Assembly: GCF_037975245.1 (NCBI RefSeq)
Contig: NC_092580.1
Span: 1,953,501-2,017,500 of the forward strand
Direction: 5' to 3'
Source of the DNA: Apostichopus japonicus
Taxonomy: Eukaryota > Echinodermata > Holothuroidea > Aspidochirotida > Stichopodidae
DNA: 64,000 nt
Under the pieces are notes generated by a model. The model saw only the letters and a program-made list of their open reading frames with translations, was not told the origin of the DNA and did not search any database. Below are positions 44,031 through 55,300 of the stretch, in pieces (the first letter of the stretch is position 1; the number at the start of each line of letters is the position of its first letter). The position numbers and the translations under genes were made by a program.

Positions 44031-45084
44031 TGTGTAGTGTTCGGTTTCGATATACCTGATATCGGAAATATTTGCTATTTTTCATTTCCTTCAACCAAGT
44101 TTTATAATAGCCATTACAAGAGGTTTTAATATTTCTACACCAATAAATTAACTGTGTCTGAATTTTCGAAAATTTCCTGACCAACATTCTTCATCATACT
44201 TTCCTCTACTCGTGCAATTTTGACCTGTCTGTTAGGGGTTCCAGGAGGTTTTTCTATATTGGTTGTCCATAGATTGAATTTTGTGCAACATTATGGGTAT
44301 GTTTAAAAGTGATTTTATTCACAAGAAATGGGAATTTTCAAATTCTCAACAAATAATGGGCTTAAAACCTTGAAAAGTGGGGCTTTCGGATATTGTGGGC
44401 CGTGTCGTAGAATTACCTACAAAAGCAATGATCCATAAGACATGCAATGTGGTCGAACATGATGTGTGACTGGTGACAATCTTCAAAAAGGTTATGGATG
44501 GAAAAAAAACTTTTGGGAAATACTTGATTCTCAGGCAAAAGTGCACATCTGGTTGCTCATTTTCAAGCCCGAGAAGTGCCATTTCCGGTGATCTGGGGGT
44601 GTCAAAACCAGAAATTTTCTTGTACGCTCCGCGCCAACCGATGGTGGCGCTCCGCTTAGATAGTAATTCGCGCCCCCCGGGTTAGAAAATCCTGGATACG
44701 CGCCTGGTAATAACACGGAAAATAATTTTATGTTATTGGCAGGTGATGTAAGAACTGATGGATGCCTATATGATATGCACATTAACATGTGGAACGCGCG
44801 CGGAGCGCGCGAAAAAATGTTGGTTATATTTTTCGGGCAAGTCGTTACAGCCCCCCCCCCCCCCAAATCAAATGAGGCTCCTACGCCTATGATGATACCT
44901 TCAACAAAAATTCTCGTAGCCTATATGTGCCACATGCCCCACAGCTCTTCGAAGATTCCCCTGCCAGATTGAACCCTCTCCCACCGCCTCTGTTGAACTT
45001 AGGCAAACAGGATTTGCGATGGCATAACTGTGATGGAACAATTAGTACGTTTACATGTTGAAATTCTCTTTCGGATTGGGACAA

Positions 45085-45750
45085 ACTAAAACGAATGACA
45101 GCGAATGACCGAATGACAATTGACTTTGTACAGGTTTAAATATCATTCGCGAATGACAGCGAATGACAGCGAATGACAACGAATGACAACGAATGACAAC
45201 GAAGGACAGTGGTGAGAAGAGATAGAATTAGTGGGTGGAGTAAATGCGGTTATTGGTTTTCTGCGCAAAAATGATTTGAGGAAAATCGCATGTTACGTGG
45301 TTGCAGGGTTTTGGTGTAATTTACGAATAGAAACCACAGGGAAAGTTTTTTTTGTGAGAATGCGCTTGAGTGCTGTGCTTTTGACATTTACATCTGTAGA
45401 TGTATATAGAAAGATAACTGAAGCCGTTTCAAGATGATAGTATTGTTAGTTTCTAACAATTAATATCGGAAAATGACGTTAAATTTACTTTTCAAAACCA
45501 GACTTACAATTCCGCTTACTATAAGGTGCGTTAGTATCTTGTCCGTACTTTACTAGATCTGTAAGCCACGCACTTCGCGTCCACTCGGTTTGCGTGGCTT
45601 TAATATACCCACGAAGTCTGAACTGTGATATCCGGTTGAAGCAAATGTCTGTGCTGTCATTATTGTCATTCGTTTTAGTCAACGCAATTATTTAGTGTGT
45701 ACAACATATTGTCATTCGTTATGTGTAACGCAATTGTCATTCGTTTTAGT
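45085..45750. mobile_element. Non-autonomous element with ACTAAAACGAATGACA ends
   Basis: The 16-bp terminus ACTAAAACGAATGACA (45085-45100) is perfectly inverted at 45735-45750. GCGAATGACA-type subterminal repeats cluster at the left (45101-45205) and GTCATTCGTT copies on the right (45660-45720), as transposase-binding arrays often do. No transposase inside; target duplication not resolved. Confidence 0.75.
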
Positions 45751-46227
45751 AACACCCTTCGGATTGACGGTGAATTCAGGGGCGGGGTCCACTGAGAAAC
45801 TACGATACAAGATATGGATTTATTAGTCTCGGAACCATATCCGCGTCTACATTTTTTTTATGGCTTATCGGGAGGTTCCCCAGACTCCGGAATGGGAGTC
45901 GGTCTCAACGACCCCAGGACCACACCCCTCCTTCTTAAATTTCTGGATCCCCTGATCTGCCTCTCGTCGGGCTTCCCGTATGTCTAAACGAGTAATTTAT
46001 CTATATCATCGTAACATGAAACGGCGAAGTTAGCAGCTGTCCGAGTTGTCCAAGAGCTGTGTTTTCTGGAACGTGTTTGCACGGTTTACAAATTGAGCAT
46101 AGCCCGATCATATCATTGGCTCGCACAAACTGTCTGCCATTAATGCATTGTACCAGTTTTACGATATGTGACAATGCCAATTTGAGGCAAAAATAATACG
46201 TCCAAAAATAAGCTTAGACAGAACGAA

Positions 46228-46359
46228 ATGGCCAAACGAGCGACTAAGGCAACAAAAACAGCCAAAGAAAAGAAGAAGAATAATGCTAACAGTGCTAGGA
46301 AGACGCCCAAACATAAACGCGATGCACAACAGAAACCTGCAACACTCACAGTACCAAAG
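46228..46359 (+). CDS. ALG12: ALG12 exon 1 (residues 1-44)
   Basis: ATG in good context (ACGAAATGG). Encodes a lysine-rich, cytosolic N terminus ([20 protein letters not shown] ... TLTVPK) before GTAAGC, phase 0. Human ALG12 has only about 15 residues at this place, so assignment rests on phase, a clean donor and position; a different first exon is possible. Confidence 0.6.
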
Positions 46360-49300
46360 GTAAGCTATCCTACCATGATTAGGCTCGACCAAAGGCATGT
46401 GGTATTGGCAGGTTGGGTTAGTGATATTGATAACTTATACTAGTTTAAATGCTGAGAATGAAACGTTTGGGAATTCGATCCCATTCGTAGTCATGAAACA
46501 AGGTTCAACATGGCCTTTTTTGTGTGAAATGATGCTGGTCTGGCGGATGAAGTGCTTCAGTGAGCTCCATGTGCAATGTCATCAATACTCTACCACATGA
46601 TAGCAATCGATGGCATAAGTTAACACAGCATAATTATACCACAAAGCTTAAACACTCTGCATCCTTGACCTCTGGTAAATGTAAATAAAAAAGCATACAT
46701 ACAAGGTAACCAGTTTGTAGAGACACTCGGGAGAACTGAACTTTACACCATGGTAGTTTATGCTCTACTGATCTATTTACTCCTCTTGCATCTTCACAAA
46801 CAGTAGACCAGGAATGTGTGACTACACATCCCTGGATGGGTTTCAGTTGTTCTACGCACAAGGGAATTTCCGATTTTGAAAAAAATCATGCGCGGAAAAG
46901 AACTTTTGTTCCCATTTACCTGTACACTATATTTGTCCTCAGTTTTAGGATACCGAATTCAGGATGAGGAAAATAACACGAGAAAGTATCAAAGAACGTC
47001 GATAAGGATGGTTAGACCGAGTTCATGTCAGAACAGTTAAGCTGCTTATAATTTACAGTAGGCTTGGCGTGTTTGTAATTAGGGATTACTTACAGAAGTA
47101 TGAGGTATAACATTATATAGCCCTATATATTCTCACTGTACTGTTATTGTTAATGTGACAATATCACAAAAGATAGCCTGTTTGTTTGTTACGTCATATA
47201 ACACTCCACCATTCACAAATTTCAATAAGTCTATTCTGGGTAGTTCATACCAAACGAAGAAATGGCTAGACTTTGAATTGCCCATGAAATAACGGCATGC
47301 TTTGATGATGAATAGCATTTCATTTACACAGGTCAAAAAATTGGAAACGGGGTACCCAAGAGTGGCCTCAAATTTCACAATTTTTAGGGCAAGGCCACTT
47401 TGGCCTTGAATTAGGCAAAATTTTTAAAGGGCACCAAAGCCATGAGGTAAGGCACCAAGGCCAACTTGCATCTTAACGAATTGCAACAAGGCCATAAAGA
47501 ATGTACATCATGAAACAATTTCTGTCCTAGGTCCTGGCGACTGTTTTAATGAAGCAGAACAGTAGAAGGTGGTCTCTGTTACTTTGCTTTCCTTTTGCTT
47601 TGCTTCCTAGTGCTGCGACCTTATAGCAAATTCATTAAAAGTTTAATTGCAAAAATTTGCGATCGTTTAGCAAAAAAAGTCAAGCCACTGAATATATGAC
47701 AAAAAACCAATAACCCATCAACTGAAGGTGCCCTTTCCTTAAATCATGTATTTTTTTGTGTGTGGATAAAATCACTCACCACCAAATATGAAACCATTAT
47801 ACCGCTGTAAAGTAATCCAAGTTAAAACCTTCAATCCATCGCCACAGCAACAATGTTTGTAAAATACAACATTCCCTCTTTAAGACAGCGCATACCTTCC
47901 AAACAACTGCCGATTTCCAGCAAATTGAGAGTTGTAAACAAAGCTACGCAGTTTTTTTGTATTTTTTGCAACCGATGGTTAGGCTACATTTCCCATTGAG
48001 TAAGTGTGGTTGTTAGGCTAACATGTGGTCGAAGGTTGCAGTATTTCATGGATATTTAAGTTCTACTACATAGCTACCTGCGTCACGAATAAAGAGATGC
48101 TTAAGCTAGATTTTCTCTTTGACTACATGTGGTGTTCGGTTACCATGCGCGCGAGGATAGCAGCAAGGAAAATATGTAAACAAAGCTTCTCAAAGTATTG
48201 TTTTTTCGTTTTTTTTGCAAACCGATGGTTAGGCTACATATCCCATTGACTTAGTGTGGTTGTTAGGCTAACATGTGGTCAAAGATTGCAGTTTTTCATG
48301 GATATTTTTATTTGCGACACAACTTGAGTGAATAATCAGATGGCTAGGTAAGATTTCCATGTTGACTGAGTGTGACGTTAGGCTTCCATGTGGTCAGAGA
48401 TAGTTCTAGCTACCTGCGTCACAATTTCAGCGAATAAAGAGATGCTTAGGCTAGATTTTCTCTTTGACTACGTGTGGTGTTCGGCTACCATGCGCACGAC
48501 GATAGCAGCAAGGAAAGTATGTAAACAAAGCTACGCAAAGTATTGTTTTTTGTTTTGTGTTTGCAAACCGATGGTTAGGCTACATATCCCATTGACTTAG
48601 TGTGGTTGTTAGGCTAACATGTGGTCAAAGATTGCAGTTTTTCATGGATATTTTTTTTATTTATTTGCGACACAACTTGAGTGAATAATCAGATGGCTAG
48701 GTAAGATTTCCATGTTGACTGAGTGTGAAGTTAGGCTTCCATGTGGTCAGAGATTTGTGGGGATTTTAGGTTATTGTCGCTGTTACTAAAATTGTTACTG
48801 TAAGTGGAGGCCGTAATTAGCCAGTGACTGCGGAAAGTTCCCGGTGACTGTGCGCGACCCCGGCCTCCCGCACTGCTTCAAATTTTATGAGGGAATGTGA
48901 GAACTGTTTGCGGGATTTGCGCTGCTACTGCAAACCCTAGATAAAGCAAAAGCATGTCACAATTAATTTTACACAGACACCTGATATTACAAGGGTGATT
49001 TTCTTATATTTCTCTTTTCTTATTCGCCCTCGCTATTGTGCTTTAGGAGGTGGTTTTTTCTGACCCTGACTCCCTGTTTGGGTGTGCCGTGTGCCATTTA
49101 ATATCGCTGACAACAAATATAATTTTGATCTCAAGAAGAGCACGGCGGCCATAGGAGAAAAAGGGCAGGCATTTTGGCCGTAAAAAGTCAGATTTCTTAT
49201 AGACACCAAAGCCAGTTGGAAGGGCCAAGGCCGTCGTGGCAGCTGTGAAATTTGAGGCCTGCAAGAGCCGTTATCCAATATCTATCGGGTATTTGGGTAA

Positions 49301-52300
49301 ATTTCTTTGTCAGTCTTTCCTTCTATGAAATAAACAAATGAAAAAATAATAATTGTGAGAATTCTTTCAACTTCTTCCACATGGTAGCCTAACACACTAA
49401 GTCAATAGGGAAAGCCTAACCATCTTTTTTATTCTCTGAAATTGTGATGCAGTTATAAGATATGAATGGAATGCTTTCATTATTGCTGTTATCTCCGACC
49501 ACATGGTAGCCTAACACCACACTCAGTCAATGTAGAAATCTTGCCTAAGCCATCTATTTATTAGCCGAAATTGGACGCTGTTATAATAAATCCATGGAAT
49601 ACTTTTATTGTTGCTGTTATCTTCGACCACATGGTAGCCTAACACCACACTAAGTCGATGTGAAAATCTTGCCTAACCATGGGTTTGAACAAAAAACACT
49701 TTGCATAGGATATTTGGTAATAAATAAGGAACCGGGTAGTATCGTGTCGGGTGGGTACCAGAGAACCTGGATGCCCCGTGCAAACACTAACTGCATTTCG
49801 TTCCCATTTGTTTATATAAAGTAGTAGTGTCTACCCTGGTAATGTCCACAAGTCAAACGATGTTCTATTCAAGTCACAAATCATTTATCTGCAAGTCAAG
49901 TCATACGCAAAAGGAAAATGTGTCTCTAATCTGAGTCAAGTCCAAGTTGTTGATTCAAGTAAAAAACAAGGTTAAAATACAATCTCCAATGATCAATTAC
50001 TCTACAAGCATATGGAAATAAGTCAAATGACGTTGATTTTGTTGCAAAGCATTTGTTTCCATGGCTCACTGTTTAACAATTACATTCTATTGCTCTTAGA
50101 ATCATGAGTGTGATAGTTAGAACCATTTTCTTATCTGCTGGTTCGGGCAACTCTGATGGATATTGTACATCTACCCCAAACATTAAGCATCCATGTTAAT
50201 CTGTGAGTTTCCTTTGATATAACTAGTCTAAAAATTCTCACTTTTGGGAATGTAGAGAATTTTAATTATGAAAAAAAGGCCTTACTGGACATTTACTAGA
50301 CCACTTAAAAATGCAAAATAATATTTTGTGTATATTAGGATTTACATTAATAACACTTGGCACCCTTCCATCAATACTGTAGGTCAGTCAAAATAATTAC
50401 TAACAGCTAGATAAAATCTTCCAATTGAGAATTACAAATATATGTTTTTAGTTCCAACCACAGAAATATCTCTTCTTCTCTTTTTAAATTCTTTGACAAA
50501 GCTTAGTTACATTTAGGCAACTATACAGATCTATGACAATAATTTTTTTCTTGTCCAATTCTTCTACCTTTTTTGCTTTTATCTATTTCTCCTATATTTT
50601 CTGATCCCCTAAAGTTAAATATAACAATGCCATAATCACTTTTGTAGTATTGTTTCTGTATAGTTTGTTAAATATGTTATCAGTCTGTAACATTAACTTA
50701 TAACTGAAACTGAAGTTAAAGTACTTACTAAGGCTAAAGTATAGTTTCTTTGTTTTTATTTTCAGACTGGACTCGACTACCTTCTGATCGTTGTATCCAT
50801 TTTGACGGCTGGGCTTCACCTCATCATGTGTCCTTTTACCAAAGTTGAGGAAAGCTTCAACTTGCAAGCAATGCATGACCTGCTCTACCATCAGTCCAAC
50901 ATCAGCGCAGTAAGTATAAATTGAGTCTTGACGGTAAATAAAGGACAAACAATTTCACCGAATCCATCTCCTACCCCAAACCCTTTAAAGTTGATGTCTC
51001 TAAGGAAGTTTAATTTCCATATCTACATTCCACAATGGTAAGGTAGAATCATCTGCATGGGTATCTTTCACTTCGTTCCTCGCTTACCTGTCTCCTCACT
51101 ACCTTAGCACCTCATTCTACCGTGTCTAGTATTCCCTGGTAGACACGGTATGCCCTGGTAGAATGCCCTGGTAGAACAGTGTTAGTTTTACCTGTTAAAC
51201 TAAAGTCTGTATTGTAAAGAAGGCAAATAATTTCACCCCTCCTCTCCCCCAATTAAATATGGGTGGTTCTAGCACACTTTTATTAACCCCAGTCAGTACA
51301 TGCATAGTCTACAATCGTAACTTCTAAGTCATTCACCCGGGCTACTGTACCTCCACTGAAAATGGCTTGTTTAGTCCATTTGTCACATACATCATTGTAC
51401 AATGTAGGCCTCATCCAAATGAATCAATTCGGAAGGTTTAAATATAGTGGAACAGTCTATATAGTGGAACAAGCTACCGTAGCAACATGGGAGCTTTCCC
51501 TTTGAAATCAAGTTCCAGATCAACTGCACGAAGGGATATTCTGGTGATAGACTATAAATAATAAGACTTACAGTGAAGACAAAACAGTCCACAATTGTTG
51601 TTTTTGCCAATACCCATCACCTTATCTTACTCCCTAAATATAAGTTTTGTAGTCTTGAAGGGTCACCATACTTTTTGCCATGTAACCCCTTCTTTACCCC
51701 AGGAAATGCAAGGTTATCAGGATCTTTTTGTAATCATTTCTTAAATATCGTTTTACATATCATCTTAAAAAAAAATTCTCTCGGAATGTTCTTAGGCATT
51801 TGGACAGTCTCATCAAAATGCAAGATGATGTGAATAATTTCTACTTCTTTGGATTTTTAAATTGGGGATGCCATTCATTCTATTCTTCTTGACTCTTAGT
51901 TTGGTCTTCTTTTTTTTTTGCTCTTAGACTAGAAATGTTTGCTGCATGCATGAAGACTTAATTATTACAGAGGCAATGAATTCTTGGTATAAAATTTACT
52001 ACTTGCTTCTGATATGAGTCGAGACGAGACAATAATATTCTATACTATACTACAGCTATCCTATATCTATACTATACTAGACTATTCTACAGCTATCCTA
52101 TAGGTATACTATACTAGACTATACTATAGCTACAGCTATCCTATACTATACTATATGATAGCTAGACTACTGTAGGCTATAGCTAGACTAGACTATAGCA
52201 TAGCTACAGTAGACTATAACTATACTAGACTATAGCTATACAAGACTATACTATACTATGTTATTGTAATGGACCATTTGATTCAATTTAAAAGTATTTT

Positions 52301-55300
52301 ACTTCTTCCTTACAGTATGATCATTTGGAATTTCCTGGCGTGGTCCCTCGAAGCTTTCTCGGCCCTCTGGCTATATCAGCGCTGTCAGCGCCATTTGTGT
52401 TTATCGTCAAATATTTCTCGTTGTCCAAGTTTATTTCACAGTACATTGGTGAGTATTCATCGAATGACATATTAACAATACGTCATTTTTCCTATCTTGT
52501 TTGTTGTACTGTCTCTATCTAGGTCAACTAATGACATATATTCTGGTGTAAGAATGTTTCAAAGTAACTAAATCATGAACAGTAAACTGGTTGGGAAATT
52601 TTTATGAATTTGAAAAAAAGGCAAAGAAATTTGCTTCATAATAGATTGGAACCAGTAATCTCATGATTGCAAGTACAGTGTTCTACCAAGGGAGCTTCTA
52701 CACTGCAGTTCTCTGCTTTACTGGCTGGACTATGCAGCCCTTTTTGGTGATCCCAATGTAATTATTTCTTTGCTGGGGTGCAAGCCAGAATCCACAGTAC
52801 TTTACATACTGAGTAACCTGTAAATAACACCTTAGTTTCACTTGATGAAACTTGCAAAGCGACAGGGAAGGTATTCCATGAGAAAGTTACATGAACAGAA
52901 AAAAGCTGGCAATTTATAAATCAATGCTGAAAGAGTAGAAAAAGTATTGTCTGAAGTGATATTTGAAATGTGATTTTGAATCCTCTGCCTAACAAGTGAA
53001 GATACATTAATGCATTTTATTGGTGGCAAATCCCTATATAATGGCTTCTTTCTCCTGAGGGTGTCAGCAATGTTTCCTTGAAATTGAAATTGAAAACTAT
53101 TAATTTCCACTTCACTATAACATGAACAAAGTGAACAAATAACATTTGAATATATACAATATAAATACATTACATAGGAATCAAACAATTGATATATACA
53201 AATGATGTGAAGTGGGGGAGAATTGGCAGAAGCAGAGCTTATCAAGGCCAGGCCACCAAATCTGACATAGACAGTAAAATTACATACCAGTGGCTTCAAA
53301 GTGCATCTGCCAGGTTTAGTTATCCCAGGCAGCAACCAGGTTTGAATCTGCCATAATTTCAGTTTCCAAAACAAGTATAAATAGTGACAGTATGCTATCA
53401 ACTACAAGAAGAAAGTGTTGCCATGGAGTAACTGTATCTGTGGTGGTTTCTATGGAGTAACTGTATCTGTGGTGGTTCAACTGTCAACACTAAATCATCC
53501 CATTTGTGAGATTGAAACAAGAACATAACATTATTCACAAAGTATTGCATTTGTCAGCAATGGTACGAAAAGAGAGCAGATGCAATCGAGAAAGATGAAT
53601 TAACTGACAGAGTTTTGACATGTTGCTTACATAGTTCTTCATGGGTCTTCTGTAGCTTTATTGTGTATTTTCTTGTTAATTGTACTTAATGCAAGATATA
53701 TTTACAGGGGAAAAAAGGACTGTGCTGCCAATTGCTGGTTACTATGTAAAATTAAATGTTGGACTGATGAGTTGCAAGTCAGGGACATCTTAAGTAAAAT
53801 ATCTGTTCAAAGCATTTCTTTTTATCTCTAACAAAAATGTTAGTCTTGTTACAATACAGTAGTTTAGCTTCATTTAGAATAAATTATGCAAATTTATTTT
53901 TCATATAAGTAAAGTCTTTCATGCTTTAATTTTCAAATCCAAACTAACTGTTTCATTAACACAAAAGTATTCTGAAATGAATAGAGAACTTGTGTGGCAT
54001 TCTTGACCCAAGAGAACGTGGCACGTTAAAATTTATAATGTATGGCTGGTCACTTCAGTGGATTAGAGTTGACTGCATATACTCGATGTACGTTGCTGCT
54101 GGGAACAAAGTAATGTTTAAATTTTGATGTCTTGATGGCTCTTTACAAAGTACTTTTGTCACTGTGTGAAACAAGAAAGGAGAAAGTGCTACACATTTTT
54201 GGACTTGAATAGCAGTCTGACCATTTTACATAGCATCTTGTGATGTGATACTGAATACATTATTTTCTACAGGTGCTGTTGTATCCTGTGTGATGTAAAC
54301 TTTCCATCTTTTTCTCCAATTTTTCTTCATTCTTTCTCTAGTCAGAACAGTACTAGGGTTGGTCGTACTGGCTGGTTTCCTGAATTTCTGCTCAGCTGTC
54401 TCCAGGAAGTTTGGTCAGAGTGTATCCAGACTGGTCATTATTCTCACCCTCACTCAGTTCCATTTCTTATTTTATTGTACGAGACCTCTACCGAACATCT
54501 TTGCCTTAGCTCTCGGTAAGTTCAGTTCGAAGGTACACACATGGGCAGGAGAGTCAGTGGATACTGAAAGTGTTTTCTAGAACAAAATAATCTTCACATT
54601 GAGGTTCATGTCTGTGGGATGTTTGGTGTTGGGGACTATAGGTGTGGCTTTATTCCTAGTGGCAGTAAAATAGTTGACTAACATCACCGGTTGCTATTGT
54701 ATTGTTCATTCCCATGATGTCTCTGTGTCTGTGCTCAATTCACCAGTGTGTGGTTAGAGTGATTCTGATGGAGTCTTGGTGGTAGGGAGTGTCTACACAA
54801 TTTTGAAAATTTTAAGGCAGCCATTTTAGACGGTGAATGGATATTAAAAGCTCTTTTGTCATTAAGAGAGAATAATAATGTGATTTAATGTAAAGGCATA
54901 TTTGAAACTATAAGCAAGCATGATGGTGTCATTCAGTTGGAATATGAAAACTTCTTTTACCGAGCAAAATGATTGTCTAATCTAAAAGCTAATTTTCAAC
55001 AAACTGACTCCACTCAGTGGGCTATGCAACCTGCCCCCCCCCACCCACTACATTATCAAACTACATGCTGTCATAGTCTTGCTCCAACCCTCCACCCACT
55101 ACCCCCACCCCCCCCAATAAATTTGAAAATAATCAAAATGAAAAAGGTGTATGAGTAATTATCTTCACCACAGTTTATGATGGAAGTTGTAGCATTATAC
55201 AACATAAAAATTGGCATCAGGAATAAGACACAGCAAATTTTTAGTTGCTTTGGAATAAGCTTGGGTGGACTATAGTGCCCCCAGAACAGCACACTATACA

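Larger units (their letters stand above)
42763..44706. mobile_element. Element C (CAGGTGCGTATCCAGG termini) nested in A
   Basis: Terminal inverted repeats CAGGTGCGTATCCAGG / CCTGGATACGCGCCTG. GTAAT flanks both ends (42758-42762 and 44707-44711). It contains a 124-bp all-purine tract, two copies of the CCGCGCCAACC..TGGTGGCGCTCCGCTTAGATAG module (near 43410 and 44630), and hAT-like A copy 3. No transposase frame seen. Confidence 0.8.
41976..44891. mobile_element. hAT-like element A, copy 2, with nested insertions
   Basis: Termini CATAGGCGTAGGAGG / CTCCTACGCCTATG with perfect 8-bp target duplications ATGATACC at 41968-41975 and 44892-44899. Its own sequence is about 570 bp; the remainder is element B (42245-42644) and element C (42763-44706), the latter holding a third copy of A. 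Confidence 0.92.

Noticed and set aside
49033-49278. Conserved-looking short frames between the inverted repeat clusters
   Set aside because: Two overlapping minus frames of 73-81 codons, no family recognised, and the plus frame is closed by stops.
52838-53401. 187-codon minus frame in ALG12 intron 3
   Set aside because: No recognisable domain, lies antisense within an intron, no convincing start context or repeat homology.
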